DNA from: Spirosoma sp. KUDC1026
GTDB lineage: Bacteria; Bacteroidota; Bacteroidia; Cytophagales; Spirosomataceae
Length of the DNA: 64,000 bases
Assembly (NCBI RefSeq): GCF_013375035.1
Contig: NZ_CP056032.1
Location: forward strand, 1,224,001-1,288,000
Reading direction: 5' to 3'
Positions 17,415 through 25,773 of this stretch are shown here, in pieces. Under the pieces are notes generated by a model that was given only the letters and a program-made list of their open reading frames with translations, did not search any database and was not told where the DNA came from. Made by a program: the position numbers and the translations under genes. The number at the start of each line of letters is the position of its first letter. Within the stretch, counting starts at the first letter, position 1.

Positions 17415-18188
17415 ATGTTCTCTACCTTTAATTCGACCAGAAAGTGGGCTCTGACCATCGGCGGCATTTGCTGCGTGTTCGGGCTTATCGCTTTCACCGA
17501 AATTCAACAGGGGCAGAAGCACGTTCAGGCGGTTGTTATTCATCTGGATGAGATCGATGGACACCGGTTTCTAACGAGCCGGGATGTCCGGGGATATCTG
17601 ACTAACGAAGGGGCTGATCCCATCATCGGAAAACCGTATGATGAGGTTGATTTCCGCCAACTGGAACAACGGTTGTTACAGCACGGACTGGTGAAAAAAT
17701 GTCAGGTTTCGCGTGACCTGATGGGAAATTTGCTCGTCACGATTGAACAGCCTCGCCCGGTAGCCCGATTAATGGCTTCCGGTGAAGAAGTTAGAGCCAT
17801 GTCGGGCCAATACGTCAGTGAAGAAGGACGGTTTTTTCCGTTGTCGATGAACTATGCAGCCCGCGTACCCATTCTGACGGGAGAGTACTTCCGCCAGAAT
17901 CGTTCGTTAGTGAACGAAAAGAACCAGCCATTGCTGACCCTGCTGACGTATATTCAGCAGGATCCGTTCTGGCGGGCGCAGATTAATGAGTTGGCGGTGG
18001 ACGAAGAGGGGAGCGTTACCATGTGGCCCCAGATCGGCAGCCACCAGATCGAGTTCGGATTGCCAGTCGATCTGGACGCAAAATTTAAGAAACTGAAATT
18101 AGTTTACACGGATGTATTGCCTGCCAAAGGCTGGGACCGGTATAAGCGGGTAAGCGTTCAGTACCGTAATCAGATCGTGTGTGAATGA
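17415..18188 (+). CDS. ftsQ: Cell division protein FtsQ/DivIB
   Basis: FtsQ is a bitopic divisome protein linking early and late division proteins. The ATG at 17415 gives a 257-residue protein with a short basic cytoplasmic tail (STRKW), one membrane helix (about residues 9-29) and a periplasmic region beginning with a POTRA-like segment (HLDEIDGHRFLTSRDVRGYL). A TTG at 17388 would lengthen it by nine residues and is less likely. Sequence conservation of the family is low, so the call rests on topology, the POTRA-like start and the location between murC and ftsA. Its TGA overlaps the ftsA ATG (ATGA), indicating translational coupling. Confidence 0.88.
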   Translation: MFSTFNSTRKWALTIGGICCVFGLIAFTEIQQGQKHVQAVVIHLDEIDGHRFLTSRDVRGYLTNEGADPIIGKPYDEVDFRQLEQRLLQHGLVKKCQVSRDLMGNLLVTIEQPRPVARLMASGEEVRAMSGQYVSEEGRFFPLSMNYAARVPILTGEYFRQNRSLVNEKNQPLLTLLTYIQQDPFWRAQINELAVDEEGSVTMWPQIGSHQIEFGLPVDLDAKFKKLKLVYTDVLPAKGWDRYKRVSVQYRNQIVCE

Positions 18189-19582
18189 CAGATATAGGTA
18201 TGGACGATAAGATCGTAGTAGGACTGGATATTGGCAGCACAAAAGTATGTGCTGTAGCCGGTCGGGTAATACGCAACAACAAAGAACAGGAAACGCTCGA
18301 AGTGCTGGGCGTTGGCGAAACTACGCTAACCGATGGGGTAACCAAAGGATCGGTAGTGAACGTCAACAATACGGTCGATGCCATTAAGCGCGCCGTTGCT
18401 GAAGCCTCGAACCAGTCGGATCTGAACATTCAGCTGGTAAACGTAAGCTTTAGCGGAGCGCACGTAACGTCCGTTAAATCAAACGGTAATATCACTCGCT
18501 CCTCATCGGGCGACGAGATTCAGATGGAAGATATCAACCATCTGCTGTTTGACATGTACCGGACGTCGATCCCGGCCGACAAAGAGATTATTCACGTATT
18601 GCCCATGGACTTTACGGTCGATGGGGAAACGAATGTCAAACAGCCGGTTGGTCGGAACGGGGTAAAACTGGGCGCTGATTTTCAATTGATTACCGCACAG
18701 GCCAACGCAGCCCGCAACGTTCGTAAATGCATTGCCCGCAATAATCTGATGCAGGACACCATGATGCTGTCGGCACTGGCGTCGGGGCTGGCGGTGCTGA
18801 CGGACGAAGAAAAGAATGCGGGTGTAGCGCTGGTCGATATCGGTGGCGGTACGACTGAACTGGCTATTTATTACCGGGGGGTGCTGCGGCACGTAGCCGT
18901 GTTCCCCTGGGCGGGTAACAGTCTGACCTCGGACATTCAGGCGGGTTGCAAAATCATGCCCGAGCAGGCCGAGCAGCTGAAAAAACGCTTTGGTAACGCC
19001 GACCCAGCCGAGTACAACCTCAACGAGGTGGTGGCTGTCCCGGGACTGAGCAATCGGAAACCTAAGGACGTACTGCTGAAAAACGTAGCGCTCATCATCG
19101 AAGATCGGTTACGGGAGATTGCAGCACTGGTACAGGCTGAAATTATCCGTTCTGGCTACGAAGGTAAACTGTTGGCGGGGGTTGTCCTGACCGGTGGTTC
19201 GGCCCTGATTCCGGGAATTGAACAGGTGTTTGTCCGCGTAACGGGAATGGAAGAAGTTCACGTTGGTTATCCTGAGCACCTGGAGCCAAACGGACGGGCT
19301 GACCTGGTTGGTGATCCTGCTTACGCTACAGCTGTCGGCTTAGTCTGGGCAGGCTACAAAACCATTGACAACCGGATCTCGTTCATAAGTGACCCCAACC
19401 GGACGACTCACACCGAAAATCCTGCGCCACGGCCGACATATGGCACATCGGCACCAAGTGGACGTGAGAAACCCGTTGTGCCGGAGCGTGAGCCCGAAAA
19501 GGAAAAGAAATCCGGTGGCTGGCTGGGCTGGCTGAAAGAAGCTTTGCAGCCAACACGCGGCAGCGAGACCGACACGTATTGA
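18185..19582 (+). CDS. ftsA: Cell division protein FtsA
   Basis: FtsA is the actin-like ATPase that anchors FtsZ filaments to the inner membrane. The 465-residue sequence shows the phosphate 1 motif VVGLDIGSTKVCAVAG, an SHS2/1C domain region (VNVSFSGAHVTSV), phosphate 2 ALVDIGGGTTELAIY and the adenosine motif VVLTGGSALIPGIEQ. Its end carries a charged linker followed by a Trp-containing amphipathic helix (GGWLGWLKEAL), the expected membrane-targeting sequence. It overlaps ftsQ by 4 nt. An 80-nt gap with a small hairpin (19598-19612) separates it from ftsZ. Confidence 0.97.
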   Translation: MTDIGMDDKIVVGLDIGSTKVCAVAGRVIRNNKEQETLEVLGVGETTLTDGVTKGSVVNVNNTVDAIKRAVAEASNQSDLNIQLVNVSFSGAHVTSVKSNGNITRSSSGDEIQMEDINHLLFDMYRTSIPADKEIIHVLPMDFTVDGETNVKQPVGRNGVKLGADFQLITAQANAARNVRKCIARNNLMQDTMMLSALASGLAVLTDEEKNAGVALVDIGGGTTELAIYYRGVLRHVAVFPWAGNSLTSDIQAGCKIMPEQAEQLKKRFGNADPAEYNLNEVVAVPGLSNRKPKDVLLKNVALIIEDRLREIAALVQAEIIRSGYEGKLLAGVVLTGGSALIPGIEQVFVRVTGMEEVHVGYPEHLEPNGRADLVGDPAYATAVGLVWAGYKTIDNRISFISDPNRTTHTENPAPRPTYGTSAPSGREKPVVPEREPEKEKKSGGWLGWLKEALQPTRGSETDTY

Positions 19583-19662
19583 GACCCGAGCGTGGAGACT
19601 CCGGTTCGGAGTTTGTAGTGACCACACAGTATTTGTAAAACATAAAGACACCAGAGGTCGAA

Positions 19663-21141
19663 ATGATACTTAGTCAAGGCTTTAGATTCGAGCAGACCGA
19701 AGACAACAAAGCAATTATTAAAGTTGTTGGGGTTGGCGGTATGGGTGGCAACGCCGTCAAGCACATGCATGACATGGGCATGAAGGATGTCAATTTTGCC
19801 ATCTGTAATACCGATCGGCAGGCGTTGATGAGTAACCCTGTCCCGATAAAACTCCAGTTGGGCGATGGTCTGGGCGCAGGAACGGAAGCTAAAGCGGGCG
19901 AGGATGCGGCCCGCGCCAGCATCGAAGAAATAAGGAATCTGCTGGCTCCACCCACCAAAATGGTCTTCATTACGGCGGGTATGGGCGGTGGTACCGGTAC
20001 GGGGGCTGCCCCCGTAGTGGCCGAAGTTGCCCGCGAAATGGGTATGCTGACGGTAGCGGTCGTGACAGCGCCCTACTGGTACGAAGGTATCGACAAAAAA
20101 GAACAGGCCCGGGAAGGGATCGAGAAGCTGAAAAAGAGCTGCGATACGGTACTCGTCGTGCTGAACGATAAACTGGCTGAACTGTATAGCGAACTGACCT
20201 GGACTGAAGCGTATGCCCACGCTGATGACGTACTGGCCAATGCTGTAAAAAGTATCGCCGAGATTATCACGACGCAGGGGGATATCAACGCTGACTTTGC
20301 CGATGTTAAGAAAGTGCTCGAACAGGCCGGGCAGTCGGTAATGGGATCCGCCGAAATAGGTGGTGAGGACCGGGCGCTCCGTGCTATTGAAGCCGCCCTG
20401 AACTCGCCCCTGCTGAACGATCACGACATTCGGGGCGCTAAGCGTATCCTGCTGACGATTGCATCGAGTAAGGAACACGCCATGCTCCTGAAAGAGCAGA
20501 TGGCTATTTCGGAGCACGTTGCTAAGAAAATCCACACGGAAGCCCGGATGTTCAAGTTTGGTGCGATCACTGACAAGGAACTGGGCGATAAACTGCGGGT
20601 TACCATTATTGCCGCAGGCTTTGATGGGACAACGGCACTGATGGAGCAGTTGAAGAATACAACTGATCCGAAAAACGACCTGAACCTGAAGGTTGAAGAG
20701 ATTGAGCCCGAGGTGAAGGACGAAGCTCCGACAAACGAGCCGGAGCTTGAACCTGTGCTAGAAACCGCTGACGCCGGGCCTGCTGATTCATCGACTGGCG
20801 TTACGGTAAAAGGCGATGAAAAGACAACGGATACGGGTTATAATGGGCATACTATCATGGAACCGATGACTGTGCGGCCTGAATCGACAAACGTAATGCT
20901 GCCTCAACAGCGGCCATTACCTGTAATCGAGCCTCCCGTTCTGGAGCCGGTAGACCTGCTGGTTGAAGAGGAGCGCCCCAGCGATGCCGATCTGATTCGC
21001 CGGACGGTGGACATGTTCGTTAAGAACTACCATACGACCGCCGACCTGGACAAGCCGACGTTTGAACGGAACAAGACGATCCTATACACCATGCCGTTAC
21101 TGCCCGAGCACGATTACGTCCGCTCGAAGCTGAACGAGTAG
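19663..21141 (+). CDS. ftsZ: Cell division protein FtsZ
   Basis: FtsZ is the tubulin-homologous GTPase that forms the Z ring. Motifs include VVGVGGMGGNAV (first glycine loop), NTDRQAL, the tubulin signature GMGGGTGTGAAPVVAEVA at about residues 107-124, and NDKLAEL followed by ADDVLANAV in the polymerisation face. The GTPase core ends near residue 325. A long acidic/proline-rich linker (about 330-455) makes the protein 492 residues, well above the E. coli 383, as is common in Bacteroidota. The last residues (ADLDKPTFERNK...HDYVRSKLNE) include the probable C-terminal peptide for FtsA binding. It is tail to tail with a gene cluster encoding a second, very different tubulin-like protein. Confidence 0.98.
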   Translation: MILSQGFRFEQTEDNKAIIKVVGVGGMGGNAVKHMHDMGMKDVNFAICNTDRQALMSNPVPIKLQLGDGLGAGTEAKAGEDAARASIEEIRNLLAPPTKMVFITAGMGGGTGTGAAPVVAEVAREMGMLTVAVVTAPYWYEGIDKKEQAREGIEKLKKSCDTVLVVLNDKLAELYSELTWTEAYAHADDVLANAVKSIAEIITTQGDINADFADVKKVLEQAGQSVMGSAEIGGEDRALRAIEAALNSPLLNDHDIRGAKRILLTIASSKEHAMLLKEQMAISEHVAKKIHTEARMFKFGAITDKELGDKLRVTIIAAGFDGTTALMEQLKNTTDPKNDLNLKVEEIEPEVKDEAPTNEPELEPVLETADAGPADSSTGVTVKGDEKTTDTGYNGHTIMEPMTVRPESTNVMLPQQRPLPVIEPPVLEPVDLLVEEERPSDADLIRRTVDMFVKNYHTTADLDKPTFERNKTILYTMPLLPEHDYVRSKLNE

Positions 21142-21153
21142 GTTTGATAGATT

Positions 21154-21205
21154 TTCATAAAGCAAAAGGGGGCTGTTTCGAAACAGCCCCCTTTTGCTTT
21201 ATGAA
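21154..21205. terminator. Perfect 52-nt palindromic terminator between ftsZ and the tubulin-like operon
   Basis: Positions 21154-21179 and 21180-21205 are perfect reverse complements (26 bp) with TTTCGAAA at the centre. A G-run/C-run (GGGGGC/GCCCCC) forms the core, flanked by AAAAG/CTTTT. It lies between the convergent ends of ftsZ (21141) and the 220-aa protein gene (21211), so it should terminate in both directions. Confidence 0.9.
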
Positions 21206-21210
21206 GAAAA

Positions 21211-21873
21211 TTAGTTTTCAGCTGGGCAACACTTGGCGTAGTTGCTAACTCTACGTACTCTGGTATGACCCAGATTGTCTTGTTCGGTATATTCTACTAC
21301 GCAGTCATCAATGCAAAAATCGCTGCCGTTAATTTTACTCCATGTAGCAGCAGGACGTACTGTAGTTTGAGAAGTTTCTTCCTCTTTTGGTCCGGGAGGA
21401 TAATGTAATTTTTTAACTGGGCAATCTGTCGTGTACTCAGTATTAACCGTGTTTCCACTTTGTTCAGCATGAAATGTGAAAGTACTCCCTTTACGGCGGT
21501 TTCTAGGAACCTTGAAAGTATTATTCTCTTGACCAAGGCTTAATCCGTCGGCGCTAAAAGTAATAGGTTCTTCATTGCCCCCTGTAGAAGTTAAAGTTAT
21601 TAAGCCCGTTTCACAATTCATCTCAGCATTCAATTTTAGTGGTGGCTGAGATTGAAACCAAATTAACCACGCAATAGCGGCTAGTAATACTAGAGCGCTA
21701 GCAATTAGAGCGATTCTTCCTCTAGGCGGCCCGGGAGGGATAACCTCTTTAAGATTAGTACTTTCACAATTAGGACAGACGTTTTCCTCTCCTTCAGGTA
21801 GAGAGAACTCTCTTGGCGGTTTCTCATCAGCCCAATTACATTCACCGTGGTTTAAACAGATGTACTTTTTCAT
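21211..21873 (-). CDS. Zinc-ribbon, single-pass membrane protein of the tubulin-like operon
   Basis: The 220-residue protein has an N-terminal four-cysteine cluster (C6, C12 and a CPNC pair at about residues 33-36), as in a zinc ribbon or rubredoxin-like knuckle. It continues with a proline-rich hinge, one membrane helix (about 53-72) and an external domain of about 145 residues with six further cysteines near the C-terminus (DFCIDDC...CCPAEN). The predicted topology puts the zinc ribbon in the cytoplasm and the rest in the periplasm. It is the last gene of a nine-gene operon, 12 nt after the tubulin-like gene, so it may couple that protein to the membrane. No named family was recognised. Confidence 0.75.
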   Translation of the reverse strand: MKKYICLNHGECNWADEKPPREFSLPEGEENVCPNCESTNLKEVIPPGPPRGRIALIASALVLLAAIAWLIWFQSQPPLKLNAEMNCETGLITLTSTGGNEEPITFSADGLSLGQENNTFKVPRNRRKGSTFTFHAEQSGNTVNTEYTTDCPVKKLHYPPGPKEEETSQTTVRPAATWSKINGSDFCIDDCVVEYTEQDNLGHTRVRRVSNYAKCCPAEN

Positions 21874-21885
21874 GAGTGGTAGGCT

Positions 21886-24800
21886 TTATTGTTTTAGAAT
21901 TGTTACAGCCAACTTTCCATTATCTCTAAAAGCGGCATAAACTGGATCGGTTACACTACCTCCTCTTGACTCTTTGAACTTCTCAGCGATCGACAATACT
22001 TTGGCTTTGAGCTCGTCACGCTTTGCTACTTGTAGAAATTCACCCTGTAGCTTGAGATCTACTTCTTTCTTGAGAGACGCTAGATCTTTGATGGGCATAT
22101 TTTCCTTAGCCTGATGTAAATCTGCACCGAGGAAAATTGGAGCCTCGTCAAAACCATCTTCATCCTTACGTACTAAGGCTAGTTGCTTGACCCCACGCTC
22201 ATCTTCTAATTCTGTAAATAACCCCATAGCAAGAGCAAGTATCATATACGGTGTATATTCGTCTCGCGTGATAGTTTTGACGTACAAGTCAGGGTGTTGA
22301 CTGCCATCGCCTTCGAGATGTAGTATCATCCGGCTCTTTGCTTTTTCTCCAGCGTTTGGATGGTATATGACCTGCCGGTCATAGCCTTCTTTCAGATAGC
22401 TAAGTTGTCCTACGAACCGTAGTGGAAATAAATTTGTGACGGTTATTAGTACAATCTCATGCTGACGACGGGGGTCGTTTTGGGGCACGATCGATACACT
22501 TACGTTACCCGTCGTTGATATGTTTTGCCGAAATGCGTCCTCTAACTTGCTTACAAAATCCTGCTCTTCCGGAGCATGGGGGATAATGACCGTGTAGGTT
22601 ACTACTTTGCTCGGTTTATTAGGAATACCGTCTCCCTTTTTATTGATCTCGTCTGCGTTAAATTGTAGGTAACTACCAGACTGCTTGACAATGTCCCGGA
22701 CAAAAACTACGAGGGCCTGATCGTTTCCTGCATATTCTTCGCGTAACTTCTGAACGATACTCTGTCCCATAAACTGCTGTTGCTTTGGCAACGTATCGTG
22801 CCAGACCGCAGCATTTTCTTCTGATGCGTCGGATAACGTATCCTGGAAAACGACATCACTTATTTTACCGTTGAAATTGCCAAAGGTCTGTGTGTTGCCA
22901 AGAATACTCAAGAGTCGATTACGAACGTTACCGGCAGTAGTATGCTGTAAATTTTTGTTCAGGACGAACGCAGGTAAAGCCTGTATAACTTTATCCCGGT
23001 CGTAAAAACGAATGATATGCTCATTCAACTCCAGCCCTTTATCCTGTAAACGCTCCTTGAGGCCGTTATCAAAGCTTTCTATGGATACGGCAAGCGTTTG
23101 GACAGTCTTGGCAATGTCTTTCTGTAGATTTGCCAGTTGAAGATTATACGCTCCTAACAACGATTTGGCAAACTCCCATCCTGCTAAATTGGTACGTTGT
23201 CTATAAAGCTGAGTTAATACCTCGGTATGAGCAATCAGCATATTTTTATGCTTGCCCATTGTTCTTGCTAACACCCCTATGTTACTGTATTCTTTATTGT
23301 TGGCACTAATCTTGGCTTCTTCAGCGGGAATTTCTTCGCGGATTTTGGTTATTCTTCCATTTGTCTCGGTAATCTTATTCAGAACCCACACACCCAATGC
23401 TTCAGTAATTTGCTGGATGTTGTGCATTGAAAACTCACCATTGCGCCACAGGTCAATAAGCTTTGCTTCTAACTGCTGCTTCATTTCCTGAGCAATGGCG
23501 CTTTTGGCAGATTCTTTTTGCGCGTAAAAGTTTTTTACACCATTTCCACGATACTCATTATCAAATTTTTCGGCGAATAGACGTTCAATCTCTCGTAGCC
23601 ACTGCGACCAATCTTGCTGCATAGCTGTCTCCATCATGGGAGCAGCTACTACTTGCCAATATTCGCTAATTAGCTTCCAGTTTTTGTTATTCCTATCGCC
23701 TTCGAGTATACCTTTTGAGTAGGTTAAATGCTCATTGGTAAGCGACCAGGCTTCAAGGTTTGCTTTGTCTTCTACGTAAGAAGCATAGGCAATGTTTTTA
23801 GGCTTGTTGTCCCAGCCTATATCATCGTTCCAGTTATTATAGAGCAAATGCTGGGTTGCCTGATTCGCCAGCGTCAACGTAGTGTACTCCCGAATTTCTT
23901 CCTCTGGAATAGCAATTCGCTTTAAGCCGAACGTTAAAAAGCGCTTGCTGCGCTCCATGATGTTGGGATCGTTGGGAGAAGTTTCCGGGCTACTATCACC
24001 ATTCTCCGCATTTTCCTGACGGCTTAATGTTGCTTGTGGGTGTTCATCTTGACCACCAACGACTTGTACAGTTTCAAGTGCAATTATCTTCTGATAGAGA
24101 AAATCCGCAATAACGTCAGGTAAGCGCTTATCAACATCAACCAAGTACCCATTCTCGTTCTTATTGGAAAATAAGTAGCATCCATTGAAAGGGTCTTGTA
24201 AATCCAATTGAAGTTGATTTGGGTTCTTAGCAGATAAATCAACAGGTTTAAATTGGCCGATACTTAGCGCGTTCAATTCTCGTAAAGCGGCATATCCGTT
24301 AGCGTGGTAAAAGCCAGTCATGTCCCGGTTAGGCTTTGGCTTCTCGTCAGGCAAAAAAGCGTAAATAACGATACGGTACTCACCCGGATAAGACGGACGA
24401 TAATTGCTTCGGATTTGAGTTACAATATCGACAACCGTACCGCTACCCGTGCCACCTGCCAAGCCACAGCATACATGAAACGTTACGTTGGGGTCTTGTG
24501 AGTTTTTTACTAACTCTTGAACTTGGGCGTTCAGAGCGTTATTGACTGCTGATACATTGGTAGACAGAAGAAAACGGCCTAGTCGTCTTTTTTGGCCGCC
24601 TGCGGCATCACCAACAATACTTCCCAGCACATCATTCCAAACTGCTCGATCACCGATCCAAGGCTGAATACCAGGGTATTGGTCAACGGAATTAAGAACA
24701 GGTCTAAGGTTTTGACCCTTTATTCGGACCTTACTGTTTTCTCCTAGCTGTACGCTTTTACCCAGGATCTTCCACGTTGGATCTTCTAATCCCATTAACT

Positions 24801-24942
24801 CATCGCTAGAGTCAACATATAGATATCCTATGTGAGCATTATCGGGTTTTGTTTTGCGGAATTCCTGGTAAATGGTTTTACGAAATGCTCGTATAACCTT
24901 ACCACCTGTACCACCAAGCCCTATAAGTAAGTGATTAGCCAT
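21886..24942 (-). CDS. Tubulin/FtsZ-like GTPase, FtsZl-2 (Tubulin_2-like) family
   Basis: The 1018-residue cytoplasmic protein begins with a Rossmann-type loop HLLIGLGGTGGKVIRAF (residues 4-20). It has the tubulin-superfamily phosphate-binding signature GLAGGTGSG at residues 160-168, comparable to GGGTGTG in FtsZ, followed by the FYHANGYAALRELN segment typical of the large Tubulin_2/FtsZl-2 family. Roughly residues 480-680 are rich in charged helical sequence and probably form an insertion or coiled region; the remaining C-terminal part is unassigned. FtsZl-2 proteins were proposed by Makarova and Koonin to drive a membrane-remodelling system with OmpA-family, vWA and GTPase partners. An OmpA-family gene is in this operon; the vWA and GTPase partners are not. 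GTPase activity and polymerisation are inferred. Confidence 0.85.
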   Translation of the reverse strand: MANHLLIGLGGTGGKVIRAFRKTIYQEFRKTKPDNAHIGYLYVDSSDELMGLEDPTWKILGKSVQLGENSKVRIKGQNLRPVLNSVDQYPGIQPWIGDRAVWNDVLGSIVGDAAGGQKRRLGRFLLSTNVSAVNNALNAQVQELVKNSQDPNVTFHVCCGLAGGTGSGTVVDIVTQIRSNYRPSYPGEYRIVIYAFLPDEKPKPNRDMTGFYHANGYAALRELNALSIGQFKPVDLSAKNPNQLQLDLQDPFNGCYLFSNKNENGYLVDVDKRLPDVIADFLYQKIIALETVQVVGGQDEHPQATLSRQENAENGDSSPETSPNDPNIMERSKRFLTFGLKRIAIPEEEIREYTTLTLANQATQHLLYNNWNDDIGWDNKPKNIAYASYVEDKANLEAWSLTNEHLTYSKGILEGDRNNKNWKLISEYWQVVAAPMMETAMQQDWSQWLREIERLFAEKFDNEYRGNGVKNFYAQKESAKSAIAQEMKQQLEAKLIDLWRNGEFSMHNIQQITEALGVWVLNKITETNGRITKIREEIPAEEAKISANNKEYSNIGVLARTMGKHKNMLIAHTEVLTQLYRQRTNLAGWEFAKSLLGAYNLQLANLQKDIAKTVQTLAVSIESFDNGLKERLQDKGLELNEHIIRFYDRDKVIQALPAFVLNKNLQHTTAGNVRNRLLSILGNTQTFGNFNGKISDVVFQDTLSDASEENAAVWHDTLPKQQQFMGQSIVQKLREEYAGNDQALVVFVRDIVKQSGSYLQFNADEINKKGDGIPNKPSKVVTYTVIIPHAPEEQDFVSKLEDAFRQNISTTGNVSVSIVPQNDPRRQHEIVLITVTNLFPLRFVGQLSYLKEGYDRQVIYHPNAGEKAKSRMILHLEGDGSQHPDLYVKTITRDEYTPYMILALAMGLFTELEDERGVKQLALVRKDEDGFDEAPIFLGADLHQAKENMPIKDLASLKKEVDLKLQGEFLQVAKRDELKAKVLSIAEKFKESRGGSVTDPVYAAFRDNGKLAVTILKQ

Positions 24943-24977
24943 GTGTATTTCTTTATGTTTTAAGTAATGAAACGGTA

Positions 24978-25757
24978 TTACTTCTGAATACGAATGTCTT
25001 TGTAGGCTGCATATCCAATTGCTCCCAATGGGATAGCCATAACCAGCAGATAAAGTAGTAACAGAGCAATGCGCGATAACGTAACGGTACGCGGAGTTTG
25101 TGCGCTCAACTGTGTTTTGATCGTGTCAGCTGCAATATTGATTGCCTGTTCCGCAGAGTATGTAGTACCAGGCTTTCGGCTAAAGTGATTCACAACATCA
25201 TTGGAAATATTCTCAGATGATTGCGATGGATTAGACCAAATGATTTTACTGAGGAATGGGTGCTCGTGATCGAAATGGTTACAGGCAGCTATAGCATACA
25301 CTTTTGCTGCTGCCTCTTGAGAAGCCTTTTTAGTTGCCGGAATAATTTGACCTCCACTTTCAGGAGTAGGATGATCAGAGAAATTTTCGATGTCTAAGCC
25401 TTTTACTTTGTAATAAGCATCTTTGAAGGTTTCTTGGCTCCACTGATTATCTGTTTTGATTTCGTAAGCTTCCCATATATTAACAATAGCTGACGTTACA
25501 TTCTGCATGTATTTTAACCCACCGAAAGCCAAGACAAAAAAGAAGGTTAATACGCTTGCGATTACAGTGAGGAACTGATGAGTAGCCGTTAACCGAAAAC
25601 GACGATTCCAGAGTTTTACGTAGTTATTGCACAGGTACCACGATAAACCAGCCATAACAAAGGCCGCTACCAAGGTAATTGTCATGGCTGAGCGGTTAGT
25701 GGCGAGTAAGAAGACGCCACTAGCAAGTAATTTGAGTAGTTCAGTGATCGTAGACAT
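24978..25757 (-). CDS. Multi-pass inner-membrane protein of the tubulin-like operon
   Basis: The 259-residue protein has strong membrane helices at about residues 24-46 (TITLVAAFVMAGLSWYL), 61-83 (LTVIASVLTFFFVLAFGG) and 228-250 (IALLLLYLLVMAIPLGAIGY), plus a hydrophobic stretch at 8-20. About 140 residues between the second and third helices are soluble and should face the periplasm. The C-terminus is short and basic (KDIRIQK). No family was recognised. It lies 35 nt upstream of the tubulin-like gene and 16 nt after the surface protein gene, so a bridging role between the cytoplasmic filament protein and periplasmic partners is plausible. Confidence 0.75.
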   Translation of the reverse strand: MSTITELLKLLASGVFLLATNRSAMTITLVAAFVMAGLSWYLCNNYVKLWNRRFRLTATHQFLTVIASVLTFFFVLAFGGLKYMQNVTSAIVNIWEAYEIKTDNQWSQETFKDAYYKVKGLDIENFSDHPTPESGGQIIPATKKASQEAAAKVYAIAACNHFDHEHPFLSKIIWSNPSQSSENISNDVVNHFSRKPGTTYSAEQAINIAADTIKTQLSAQTPRTVTLSRIALLLLYLLVMAIPLGAIGYAAYKDIRIQK

Positions 25758-25773
25758 TAGTTACGGTTAAAAG

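Noticed and set aside
19408-20535. A 375-codon open frame antisense to ftsA and ftsZ
   Set aside because: It mirrors the codon bias of ftsZ/ftsA on the other strand, has no family motifs and no promoter; ftsA and ftsZ are certain.
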